Shown one piece after another: positions 1-7,364 of a DNA stretch of 64,000 bases. Location of the stretch: the NCBI RefSeq assembly GCF_050563525.1, contig NZ_JBNXUN010000007.1, forward strand, positions 124,001-188,000, given 5' to 3'. The notes beneath the pieces are model-generated. The model was given only the letters and a program-made list of their open reading frames with translations. It ran no database searches and was not told the DNA's origin. Numbering within the stretch: position 1 is the first letter of the stretch; each line of letters opens with the position of its first letter. Source of the stretch: Falsiroseomonas sp050563525. GTDB taxonomy: Bacteria > Pseudomonadota > Alphaproteobacteria > Acetobacterales > Acetobacteraceae. Made by a program: the position numbers and the translations under genes.

Positions 1-388
1 TGATGATGACGACGGCGTCGTAATCCTCCGGCTTCGCGGTGGCGTGCACCGCGTCGCGGATGTCCTCGAACAGCTTGCCGGTGACCAGCGTTTCGGAATT
101 GAACGGCACATAGCCCACGGTGCGCCGGGCGCCGTAGAAATGGCTGGTGAAGGTCAGGCCATAGACGCAGCAGGCGCTGCCCGAGAGGATCGTCGCCGTG
201 CGCCGCATCCGCAGGCCGACGCGCAGCGATCCGAAGGCCGGGCACATGGATTGCGGCTGGTCGTGCGGCCCGCGCGGGTAGTTCTTCGCGAGCTCATCCA
301 TCACCAGCGACTTGCCGGCGGCTCGCGCGGCATTCTCGAACGTCTCGCGGCCTCCGTGGCAGGCGCCGGCGGTGGGGAGTTCGGTCAT
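1..388 (-). CDS. bchY: Chlorophyllide a reductase subunit Y (N-terminal part)
   Basis: BchY is one of the two NifDK-like subunits of chlorophyllide a oxidoreductase (BchXYZ), which reduces the B ring of the chlorin to the bacteriochlorin. Only the first ~129 codons are in the window; the gene runs off the left edge. The translation begins MTELPTAGACHGG and contains QSMCPAFGSLR and SGSACCVYGLTF, cysteine-bearing segments that fit the Fe-S ligand region of this family. It follows bchX by 3 nt in the bchC-X-Y order typical of purple bacteria, so bchZ and possibly the puf genes are expected beyond the edge (inference). The ATG start sits 3 nt after the bchX stop. Confidence 0.93.
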   Translation of the reverse strand, partial: MTELPTAGACHGGRETFENAARAAGKSLVMDELAKNYPRGPHDQPQSMCPAFGSLRVGLRMRRTATILSGSACCVYGLTFTSHFYGARRTVGYVPFNSETLVTGKLFEDIRDAVHATAKPEDYDAVVII

Positions 389-391
389 CGC

Positions 392-1411
392 TCAGGCGCC
401 CTCATAAACCACTTCGAGGGTGGGCTTGTTGATCACCTCGGCGCCGCACATGTCCTCCATCGTCGCGGGATCAAGCACCACGCCGCGCCCGACCGCATCG
501 CCCTTGAACAGGTTCAGCAGGTTCTCGTGCGTCAGTGGATAGGGCCGCACCGGCGGCGCTCCCGCGACCTGCAGGGCGAGTTCCTCGAAGACGCTGGCCC
601 ACGGGCCACCGGGGATGCCGACGATCTCGTAATTGGCGGATTTGCGGCGGATGTCGTCATCGGCCGGAATCGCCGCGAGCACCGGAATGCCCACTTCCTT
701 GGCGAAGGCCTGCGCCTCCCCGGTCCCGTCATCCTTGTTGATGACCATGCCGGCGACGCCGACATTGCCGCCGAGCTTCTTGAAGTACTCGACCGCGGAG
801 CAGACGTTGTTGGCGACATACAGCGATTGCAGGTCGTTGGAGCCGACCACGATCACCTTCTGGCACATGTCGCGCGCGATCGGCAGCCCGAAGCCGCCGC
901 AGACCACGTCGCCCAGGAAGTCGAGCAGCACGTAGTCGAAATCCCACTGGTGGAAGCCGAGCTTCTCCAGCAGTTCGAAGCCGTGGATGATGCCGCGCCC
1001 GCCGCAGCCGCGGCCGACTTCCGGGCCCCCGAGCTCCATGGCGAAGACGCCGTCGCGCTTGAAGCAGACATCACCGATCTTCACCGCCTCGCCGGCCGCC
1101 TTCTTCTTCGAAGACGTCTCGATGATCGTCGGCACCGACCGGCCGCCGAACAGCAGCGACGTGGTGTCGGATTTCGGGTCGCAGCCGATCAGCAGCACGC
1201 GCTTGCCCTGCTGCGCCATCATGTAGGACAGGTTCGCCAGGGTGAAGGACTTGCCGATACCGCCCTTGCCGTAGATGGCGATGATCTGCGTTTCCTTCTT
1301 CACAGGCTCCGTGCTGATCGCATCCGGCTCCTGCGCCGCTTCCGCCCGCAGCGCATCCGCCATGCTCTGCTGTGCAGAAGGAGTAGCCGGGGCGCCGGTC
1401 TGTGCGTTCAT
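392..1411 (-). CDS. bchX: Chlorophyllide a reductase iron protein subunit X
   Basis: BchX is the NifH-like ATP-dependent reductase that feeds electrons to BchYZ. The ~339-residue protein has a P-loop, YGKGGIGKSF (the F after GKS is usual for BchX, where BchL has T), a switch region ending LGGPEVGRGCGGRG, and FLGDVVCGGFG. The last two carry the two cysteines that bind the intersubunit 4Fe-4S cluster. About 40 residues of polar leader precede the P-loop. I chose the ATG at 1411 because it overlaps the bchC stop as ATGA; an ATG two codons upstream (1417) is equally possible. It is cotranscribed with bchC and bchY. Confidence 0.96.
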   Translation of the reverse strand: MNAQTGAPATPSAQQSMADALRAEAAQEPDAISTEPVKKETQIIAIYGKGGIGKSFTLANLSYMMAQQGKRVLLIGCDPKSDTTSLLFGGRSVPTIIETSSKKKAAGEAVKIGDVCFKRDGVFAMELGGPEVGRGCGGRGIIHGFELLEKLGFHQWDFDYVLLDFLGDVVCGGFGLPIARDMCQKVIVVGSNDLQSLYVANNVCSAVEYFKKLGGNVGVAGMVINKDDGTGEAQAFAKEVGIPVLAAIPADDDIRRKSANYEIVGIPGGPWASVFEELALQVAGAPPVRPYPLTHENLLNLFKGDAVGRGVVLDPATMEDMCGAEVINKPTLEVVYEGA

Positions 1412-2364
1412 GAGCATGCTCTCCAATCGAGGATCATCTTGAGGCACGCGGGATCGTTGAAGGCCGTGCGGTAGGCGTCCGGTGCCGCGGCCGCATCGCT
1501 GCGGTGCGTGATCAGGCCTTCGAAGGACAGCCGCCCTGCGTCGAGCAGGTCGCGCACGGCCAGCAGATCCGGCTGCCGCCATTCTGCGGCGACGCGGAAG
1601 CGCGCCTCCCGCATGAAGGCGGGCGGGAACGCAAAGCTGAGCGGCGCACTGTAGAAGCCGGCCAGCACCACCTCGCCCCCCGGCGCCAGGCGCTGCACCA
1701 GGCTGTCGAGCAGCGCGCTGTCGCCGCTGACGTCGCAGATGCAGCGGTAGTCGCGCCGCGCATCATCCTCCGGTGCCATTACCTGGTAGCCGATGGCGCC
1801 CTCGGCACGGGCGGGATTGGTCTCCCACACCATCGGTGCGCCACCGCTGGCGACGACGATGCGCGCGACGAGGCGGCCGAGCACGCCGTGGCCAATGACG
1901 AGGTCCGGCAGGTCGGCATGTGGTGCTGCGATCGCGTGGCGTGCCGTCGCGGCCAGCGCCATCAGCACGCCTTCCTCGCCGAGCGACTCATCGATCTGCA
2001 CGGCGCGCGCATCCGGTACGACAAGCCGTGAGGCGGCGCCGCCGAACAGGCCGCGCACCGGGCCGAAGCACTTGGCGCCCGGCACGAAGACACGCTCGCC
2101 AACCCGGCGCCGGGCCAATGGACCGGCAGAGACGACGCGGCCGACGGATTCGTAGCCGGGAACCAGCGGATAGCCCATGCCGGGAAAGGGCGGCATGCGG
2201 CCGGACCACAGCAGGCGTTCGGTGCCGGTGCTGATACCGCTCCACTCGACATCGACGACCAGATCCCCTTCCCCGGGAGGGGAGAGTTCCAATCGGCTCA
2301 GAACGAGACGTTCCGGCGCTTCCAGCAAGACTGCCACGGTGTCCACCTGGACGGCCGCTCCCAT
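1408..2364 (-). CDS. bchC: Bacteriochlorophyllide a dehydrogenase BchC
   Basis: BchC oxidises the 3-hydroxyethyl group of 3-hydroxyethyl-bacteriochlorophyllide to acetyl. The 318-residue protein has the zinc-less medium-chain dehydrogenase layout: an N-terminal GroES-like half (SGISTGTERLLWSG, PGYESVGRVV) and a C-terminal nucleotide-binding half with VIGHGVLGRLVARI. It is the first gene of bchC-X-Y, downstream of crtF. The annotated ATG at 2364 has no Shine-Dalgarno sequence and would lie only a few bases from the predicted transcription start. A GTG at 2346, preceded by a GGGAG about 10 nt away, is a credible alternative. Transcription probably also reads in from crtEF, as in the well-known crtEF-bchCXYZ superoperon. 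Confidence 0.95.
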   Translation of the reverse strand: MGAAVQVDTVAVLLEAPERLVLSRLELSPPGEGDLVVDVEWSGISTGTERLLWSGRMPPFPGMGYPLVPGYESVGRVVSAGPLARRRVGERVFVPGAKCFGPVRGLFGGAASRLVVPDARAVQIDESLGEEGVLMALAATARHAIAAPHADLPDLVIGHGVLGRLVARIVVASGGAPMVWETNPARAEGAIGYQVMAPEDDARRDYRCICDVSGDSALLDSLVQRLAPGGEVVLAGFYSAPLSFAFPPAFMREARFRVAAEWRQPDLLAVRDLLDAGRLSFEGLITHRSDAAAAPDAYRTAFNDPACLKMILDWRACS

Positions 2365-2372
2365 CGATTGAG

Positions 2373-2416
2373 TGTAAGCCTAGACTGACAGTGGACCATG
2401 TCAAGCTAAACTGACA
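2373..2416. promoter_or_regulatory. Tandem PpsR/CrtJ operators upstream of bchC
   Basis: Two perfect TGT-N12-ACA palindromes are visible at 2373-2390 (TGTAAGCCTAGACTGACA) and 2399-2416 (TGTCAAGCTAAACTGACA), 26 bp apart. This is the established binding motif of PpsR/CrtJ, the aerobic repressor of photosynthesis genes, and a ppsR gene lies at 26989-28413. The sites cover the predicted -35 and -10 of the bchC promoter, so repression by blocking RNA polymerase is the natural inference. Confidence 0.88.
2377..2404 (-). promoter_or_regulatory. Predicted bchC promoter
   Basis: Read on the minus strand there is a consensus -35 TTGACA (2404-2399), a 16-bp spacer and a weak -10 TAGGCT (2382-2377). The predicted start of transcription is near 2370, very close to the bchC ATG. 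Both hexamers are embedded in the tandem PpsR operators. The crtE upstream region shows the same geometry with poorer hexamers. This is pattern matching only. Confidence 0.55.
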
Positions 2417-2424
2417 TTGAAACG

Positions 2425-3573
2425 TCAGGTCGCGCTGACATCTGCGACTAAGACCCGCGTCAGCAGCGGCGTCGGGGTCGGCAGGGCACGGCTGCTGGCG
2501 AAACCGGCCTCGGCCAGCATGGCGCGCAGTTCCTCCGGCCGGCGCGGTCGGCCGCGACCCATGGCGAGAAGGTAGAAGCCGAAGTAGGCCTCCCCCATCG
2601 GCTCAGCGCCGCTGGTGCCGGCCATCGGCTCCGCGATCAGCAGGCGGCCTTGTGGCGGCAGGGCGGCGCGGGCGGCGCGCAGCAGCGCCATCACCACCGC
2701 ATCGTCATGGTCGTGCAGCACGCGGACGAAGCTGATGAGGTCGGCGCCCCTGGGCAGCGGGTCGGTCGAGAAATCGCCACCGAAGACCTGCGCGCGGTCC
2801 GCCAGGCCCTGCGCCGCGAAGCGGGCGGTGGCGCGGGCGGCGACCTGGGGCAGGTCGAACAGCATCAGGCGCAGCTTCGGCGCGGCCTGGGCCACGGCGG
2901 ACAGGAAGGCACCCTCCCCGCCGCCGACATCCATCAGGGTGCCGTGCCGGGTGAAGTCGTAGGTCGCCAGCACCTCCGCCGCCACCATGGGCTGGGAGGC
3001 CGCCATAAGCGCGGAGTAATCCGCCACGCGCTCCGCCCCCAGCGCATCGGGGGCCGCGGCGCCGCTGTAGGCCCAGTAGGCGGACAGGGCATTGCCGCCC
3101 CGTTCGCGCCGCAGCAGGGCGACGGGGTCGGCCAGGTCGGCGTAGAGCAGTGCGTGGTGTTCCACCATGGCGGCGATGCCGGGATTGCCGATCATCGCCG
3201 CGCCGAGCGGGCCGAGCGTCCAGAACCCATCGGCGCGGCGCCGGGTCAGGTCCAGCGCCGCGGCGGCGGCCAGCAGGCGGCCCATCGCCTCCGGCGGCAC
3301 CGCCAGGCGATGCGCCAGCGCGGCCTCCGTGGCGGGCGCTTCGTGCAGGATGTCGAACAGCTTCAGGCGCACGCAGGCGGCCAGCACCTGGGAGTAGACG
3401 AAGCCGGCGCACAGGTCGAACAACTGCCGCGCCCGGCGGCGCGCCATCGGCCGCGTCAGCGGGAAACGCGCCGCCCATTCGCGGAAGGCGGGGCGGGCGG
3501 TGACAGCCTCCCGCCACGCCCGCAACCGGTCCAGCAGGCCGGGCGGCATGGCGGCCTGGGAAACCGGGGTCAC
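2425..3573 (-). CDS. crtF: Carotenoid O-methyltransferase CrtF
   Basis: CrtF methylates the tertiary hydroxyl made by CrtC (demethylspheroidene/hydroxy-spirilloxanthin type substrates), using S-adenosylmethionine. The ~382-residue protein has an N-terminal helical dimerisation half and a class I methyltransferase half with the SAM-binding motif LMDVGGGEGAFL, then LFDLPQV, GGDFSTDPLP and SFVRVLHDHDD, the usual series for plant-type O-methyltransferases. The start chosen is a GTG at 3573 that overlaps the crtE stop (GTGA); reading further upstream would run into crtE. It is the second gene of crtEF and lies directly upstream of the bchC operators. Confidence 0.92.
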   Translation of the reverse strand: MTPVSQAAMPPGLLDRLRAWREAVTARPAFREWAARFPLTRPMARRRARQLFDLCAGFVYSQVLAACVRLKLFDILHEAPATEAALAHRLAVPPEAMGRLLAAAAALDLTRRRADGFWTLGPLGAAMIGNPGIAAMVEHHALLYADLADPVALLRRERGGNALSAYWAYSGAAAPDALGAERVADYSALMAASQPMVAAEVLATYDFTRHGTLMDVGGGEGAFLSAVAQAAPKLRLMLFDLPQVAARATARFAAQGLADRAQVFGGDFSTDPLPRGADLISFVRVLHDHDDAVVMALLRAARAALPPQGRLLIAEPMAGTSGAEPMGEAYFGFYLLAMGRGRPRRPEELRAMLAEAGFASSRALPTPTPLLTRVLVADVSAT

Positions 3574-4442
3574 GCGGCCTGCGCGGCCAGTTTCTGCGGC
3601 AGCAGGCGCTTGGCCTCGGCCAGGATCAGGCCGTGCAGCATGGCGCGGCCGGCGCAATCCGGAATGGCGGCGACGGCCTGTTCGGACAGCGCCCGCAACC
3701 GCGCCACGGCGCCCAGCAGGCCGAACTCGGCCACCGCGCTTGGCCGGCCCAGCGCCTTGTCCACGCCCACTGGCTTGCCCAGCGTCGCCTCATCCTCCAC
3801 CGCGTCGCGCAGGTCGTCGGCCACCTGGTAGGCCTCGCCCAGCCGGTCGCCGAGCAGGCGCCAGGCCTCGGGTTCGGCGTGACCGGCGGCGGCGGCGCCG
3901 GCCATTGTGGCGGCGGCGAACAGGCTGCCGGTCTTCTGCCGCTGGTATTCGGAAAGGTCCGCCCGCGGCTCGCATTCCCAGGCCTGGCCCGCGACGATGC
4001 CGAAAGGCACGCCGACGCCATCGCCCACCAGCAGCAGCAACGGGCCGAGCCGCGCCGGGGCGCAGGGGGCGGCGCGCGCCAGGGTCTGGAAGGCCAGGAC
4101 GATCAGCGCATCGCCGGCCAGCACCGCCAGCGGTTCGCCATAGGCGCGGTGCACGCTGGGCTTGCCACGGCGGGTGGCGGCATCGTCGAAGCAGGGCAGG
4201 TCGTCATGCACCAGGCTGGCGCAATGCAGCAGCTCGATCGCCGCGCCGGCCGCCGAGGACAGCGCCGGGCTGTCATCGCCGCAGGACGCCGCGACCGCCA
4301 GGGTCAGCCGCGGCCGGATGCGCCCGCCCTTGGGGAACACCGCATGCCGCATCGCCGCGGCCAGCCGCGGCGGCGCGCCGGCGGCCTCGGCATAGAGCAC
4401 GGCATCCGCCAGGCTGGATTCGATGCGCGACACGGCATCCAT
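3570..4442 (-). CDS. crtE: Geranylgeranyl diphosphate synthase CrtE
   Basis: CrtE is a trans-prenyltransferase that makes geranylgeranyl diphosphate for carotenoids and for the bacteriochlorophyll tail. The 290-residue protein has the family signatures: FPKGGRIRPRL near residue 35, the first aspartate-rich motif HDDLPCFDD (bacterial DDx4D type), and the second motif ADDLRDAVED. It is the first gene of the crtEF-bchCXY run, and PpsR-type operators lie upstream. The ATG at 4442 is the only good start. Confidence 0.95.
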   Translation of the reverse strand: MDAVSRIESSLADAVLYAEAAGAPPRLAAAMRHAVFPKGGRIRPRLTLAVAASCGDDSPALSSAAGAAIELLHCASLVHDDLPCFDDAATRRGKPSVHRAYGEPLAVLAGDALIVLAFQTLARAAPCAPARLGPLLLLVGDGVGVPFGIVAGQAWECEPRADLSEYQRQKTGSLFAAATMAGAAAAGHAEPEAWRLLGDRLGEAYQVADDLRDAVEDEATLGKPVGVDKALGRPSAVAEFGLLGAVARLRALSEQAVAAIPDCAGRAMLHGLILAEAKRLLPQKLAAQAA

Positions 4443-4467
4443 GCGAAACCTCCCACCGGCACGGGAC

Positions 4468-4511
4468 TGTAAGCCCGGCTTGTCAGTCGGAAGTGTCAGT
4501 CTTTCTTGACA
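4468..4511. promoter_or_regulatory. Tandem PpsR/CrtJ-type operators upstream of crtE
   Basis: A perfect TGT-N12-ACA site is at 4494-4511 (TGTCAGTCTTTCTTGACA). A one-base-degenerate partner, TGT-N12-TCA, is at 4468-4485. They are 26 bp apart, exactly the spacing of the bchC pair, and another TGT-N12-TCA overlaps between them (4481-4498). The region lies between crtE (minus) and the DUF2189 gene (plus), so one control region could serve both. A minus-strand promoter CTGACA-N16-CGGGCT aligned with that of bchC can be drawn but is weak. Confidence 0.75.
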
Positions 4512-4648
4512 ACCAAGTCAACCGGCTTTTCAGGCTCACGCGGGCTTGAGGCGGTTTTTGCCACGGCTCACCCAAGTGCAAGAGGCGGAGTCCAGCCGGC
4601 ACCGCCGGTCCCGGCCGTCCGCGAAACCCTATCGGGGGGAGGCGTACA

Positions 4649-5440
4649 ATGGCTGAGGCTATGACGACGACCCGACACCTGGATACCTCGCGCCCGGAGC
4701 TGCGCCGGATCGGCACGGCCGAACTCGCCACCGCACTGCGCCGGGGCTGGGCGGACTTCCTGGCGACGCCGACGCAGTTGATGTTCCTCTGCGTGCTGTA
4801 TCCCGTCATCGGCCTGGTCGCCGCGACGCTGGCGGCGGGCGGCGAGGTGATGCACCTGTTCTACCCGATGGCGGCCGGCTTCGCGCTGGTCGGCCCGATC
4901 GCGGCGCTGGGCCTGTACGAGATCAGCCGCCGGCGCGAGGCCGGTTTGCCGGCGAGCTGGATCAATGTCTTCGATGTGCTGAAATCGCCGGCACTACCCG
5001 GAATCGTGGCACTCGCCCTGCTGCTCGTCGTGCTGTTCCTCGGCTGGTTGCTGGCCGCGGATGCCATCTACGCCGCGACCCTCGGCACACTGCCGGCGCA
5101 GCCGGGTCAGGACATGACCACGCTGCTGTTCAGCACCCCGGAGGGCCGCCGGATGATCCTGCTCGGCAACGGCGTGGGCTTCCTGTTCGCCGTCGTCGTG
5201 CTGGTACTGACCGTGGTGTCGTTCCCCATGCTGCTGGACCGCGATGGCGGCGTGGCGCAGGCGGTCGGCACCTCCCTGCGCGCGGTCGCGCTGAACCCGG
5301 TGCCGATGGCGCTGTGGGGGTTGATCGTGGCGGTGCTGCTGCTGCTGGGATCGCTGCCGCTGTTCATCGGACTGGCCGTGGTGCTGCCGGTGCTGGGGCA
5401 CGCGACCTGGCACCTGTATCGGCTGGTGGTGGTGCGCTGA
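4649..5440 (+). CDS. DUF2189-family integral membrane protein
   Basis: A 263-residue polytopic membrane protein that I recognise as the DUF2189 (COG5473) type; its function is not established. After a ~45-residue polar N-terminus there are about six hydrophobic segments (for example LMFLCVLYPVIGLVAATLA, ALALLLVVLFLGWLLAA, VAVLLLLGSLPLFIGLAVVL), with VLGHATWHLYRLVV at the C-terminus. A strong GGGGGAGG sits 7 nt before the ATG. It is the only plus-strand gene within the 25 kb of minus-strand photosynthesis genes, divergent from crtE and convergent with crtB (3-nt gap). A link to photosynthesis is suggested only by position. Confidence 0.85.
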   Translation: MAEAMTTTRHLDTSRPELRRIGTAELATALRRGWADFLATPTQLMFLCVLYPVIGLVAATLAAGGEVMHLFYPMAAGFALVGPIAALGLYEISRRREAGLPASWINVFDVLKSPALPGIVALALLLVVLFLGWLLAADAIYAATLGTLPAQPGQDMTTLLFSTPEGRRMILLGNGVGFLFAVVVLVLTVVSFPMLLDRDGGVAQAVGTSLRAVALNPVPMALWGLIVAVLLLLGSLPLFIGLAVVLPVLGHATWHLYRLVVVR

Positions 5441-5450
5441 GGCTCAGCGC
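5434..5450. terminator. Perfect inverted repeat joining two convergent stop codons
   Basis: GCGCTGA-GGC-TCAGCGC: 7-bp arms with a 3-nt loop. Each arm contains the stop codon of one of the two convergent genes (DUF2189 and crtB). It could act as a bidirectional stem-loop terminator, but there is no T tract on either side. Confidence 0.4.
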
Positions 5451-6466
5451 GCGACGGAGCCGAGATCGGCATCGTCGCGCATGCGGTCGAACAGTTGCAC
5501 CGCCCAGGCGATGCGCTCCGGCAGGCGCTGCGGGCCCGTGGCTGGATGCGCCTGAACCGCTTCCACCAGGAAGCGCGTCGCCGGCAGCGGCGGTGCCACA
5601 TGCCGTGCGGCGCGCGCGGTGAGCGCCGACAGGCTGCGCGCCATCAGCACCGCCTTGCGCGTGGCACCGACATGCGCGCGGCGGCCGACCGAGTCGCCGC
5701 CCTGTCGTTCGACCTCGCGCCCGATCTCGGCATAGACATGCCGCGCCGCCGCGATGCCGGCGCGGCAATCCCGTGGCAGCAGCGCGAAGCCGGCCTCGGA
5801 GCGGGCGTAATGCGCGTCCGCCACATCCAGCAGGCGCTGCACGACACGGCCCAGCGCCGGGCTGAAGCGCGGCGCGGCGAGGAACGCCGCCGGGTCCAGG
5901 CCCTCCGCCCGCATCCAGTCCAGTGGCAGGTACAGCCGGCCGTTGCGCGCATCCTCGCCGACGTCGCGCGCGATGTTCGTCAATTGCATCGCGACGCCAA
6001 GGTCGCAGGCGCGGGCCAGTGCGGCCGAGTCGCGCACGCCCATCAGCAGGGTCATCATCGCGCCGACGGTGGCGGCGACGCGCGCGGCATAGGCCTCAAG
6101 CGCGGCGAGGTCGGCATAGCGCCGTCCCTCCGCATCCCAGGCGAACCCTTCCAGCAGGGCCGCCGGCAGCGCGCGCGGAATTGCGTAGTCCCGCACCACC
6201 ACGGCGAAGGCGCGATCCGCGGCATGCGCCTGCGGGCGCCCGGCATGGATGGCGTCCAGCCGCCGTTGCAGCGCCGGCAGCGCGGCGGCGGCATCCGGCG
6301 CCTCGTCGATCGCGTCGTCGGCGACGCGGCAGAAGGCATACAGCGCGGTCGCCGGCTCCGCGATGCGCGACGGCAGCAGCATCGCGGCGGCGCGGAAGGA
6401 TTTCGACCCGCCAGCCAGCATCGCGCGGCAGGCGGCGCGATCGGCGTCCGAGGTACTGCTCAGCAT
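5444..6466 (-). CDS. crtB: Phytoene synthase CrtB
   Basis: CrtB condenses two geranylgeranyl diphosphates to phytoene, the first committed carotenoid step. The 340-residue squalene/phytoene synthase has SKSFRAAAMLLP near the N-terminus, the two aspartate-rich motifs RVADDAIDE and NIARDVGEDARNGRLYLP, and a helical C-terminal part. It is the last gene of the long minus-strand run, 16 nt after bchO. Unlike most PGCs it is not paired with crtI, which is not visible in this window. Confidence 0.94.
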   Translation of the reverse strand: MLSSTSDADRAACRAMLAGGSKSFRAAAMLLPSRIAEPATALYAFCRVADDAIDEAPDAAAALPALQRRLDAIHAGRPQAHAADRAFAVVVRDYAIPRALPAALLEGFAWDAEGRRYADLAALEAYAARVAATVGAMMTLLMGVRDSAALARACDLGVAMQLTNIARDVGEDARNGRLYLPLDWMRAEGLDPAAFLAAPRFSPALGRVVQRLLDVADAHYARSEAGFALLPRDCRAGIAAARHVYAEIGREVERQGGDSVGRRAHVGATRKAVLMARSLSALTARAARHVAPPLPATRFLVEAVQAHPATGPQRLPERIAWAVQLFDRMRDDADLGSVAR

Positions 6467-6482
6467 CGGGCGTCCCGCCTTG

Positions 6483-7364
6483 TCATGCCGCCATCTCCCC
6501 GGACATTTCGGATTTGATCAAGGCGGCAGCCTGCTCCGGCCGCTCCTCATGCGCCAGATGCCCGAGGCCCGGCCACGCAACGATTTCCGCCGAGGGCAGG
6601 CGCCGCCGCACCGCCTCCGCCTGCGCCGGCGGCACCGCGCGATCCAGCGCACCCGTCACCAGCACCAGCCGCGGCTTCAGCTTCGGCAGGTCGCGCAGCA
6701 GCGGCACCAGGTCCCAGTTCGCCATCATGCCCAAGGCCGCGGCCAGGTGGCCCGAATGCCGGAACAGCCGCGCGTAGAGATCCACGCCGCGCGGTTCGAT
6801 GCGGCTGCCGGTGTCGCGCAGCAGGCGTTCCGCCACGGCACGATCGGCGGCGCGCCATGCGAACAGGCTTGGCACGAAGGGCAGCCCGACCAGCATCCGC
6901 GCAGCGCGGGTGAAGAAGGCGGCGTGACGATCGCCGAGTGGCTGCAGCGCGCCATTCAGGCTGACGATGGCCGAAGGCGCGATGCGACCATCGAGTGCCA
7001 TGCGCAGCAGGATCGCGGCGCCGGCGGAATGTCCCGCCGCAAGCACTGGCCGCACCCGCATGGCGGCCAGCAGCGCCGCGACGGAAGCCGCCATGCCGGG
7101 CAGCGAAAGTCGTGTGCTGGCAACCGGATCCGAGAATCCATGGCCGGGCAGGTCCGGCGCCACCACGGTGAAGTCACGCGCCAGCAGCGGCATCAGGTCG
7201 CGCCAGGAATGCGTCGCCGCCGCCGTGCCGTGCAACAGCAGGATCGCAGGCCCCTGCCCCATCACCTGCACATGCCAGCGTAGTCCGGCGGCAGTGATGA
7301 AGCGACTCGCCTCCCGGTTCGGCCAGTCCCGGCCCTCTACGTTCCAGTTGGGACGCTCCGCCAT
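6483..7364 (-). CDS. bchO: BchO, alpha/beta hydrolase of the Mg-chelatase operon
   Basis: BchO is a conserved alpha/beta-hydrolase-fold protein encoded with bchI and bchD in purple bacteria. It is thought to assist Mg chelation or act as an esterase, but its reaction is unproven. The 293-residue protein has the oxyanion-hole segment LLHGTAAATHSW, the nucleophile elbow GHSAGAA and a late GLGHLAHEERPEQ carrying the expected catalytic His. The ATG at 7364 overlaps the bchD stop (ATGA), which decides the start; the same frame stays open upstream inside bchD. Confidence 0.92.
   Translation of the reverse strand: MAERPNWNVEGRDWPNREASRFITAAGLRWHVQVMGQGPAILLLHGTAAATHSWRDLMPLLARDFTVVAPDLPGHGFSDPVASTRLSLPGMAASVAALLAAMRVRPVLAAGHSAGAAILLRMALDGRIAPSAIVSLNGALQPLGDRHAAFFTRAARMLVGLPFVPSLFAWRAADRAVAERLLRDTGSRIEPRGVDLYARLFRHSGHLAAALGMMANWDLVPLLRDLPKLKPRLVLVTGALDRAVPPAQAEAVRRRLPSAEIVAWPGLGHLAHEERPEQAAALIKSEMSGEMAA

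Noticed and set aside
44..1474. 476-residue plus-strand open frame opposite bchX/bchY
   Set aside because: Antisense to bchX and bchY, with no recognisable domain.
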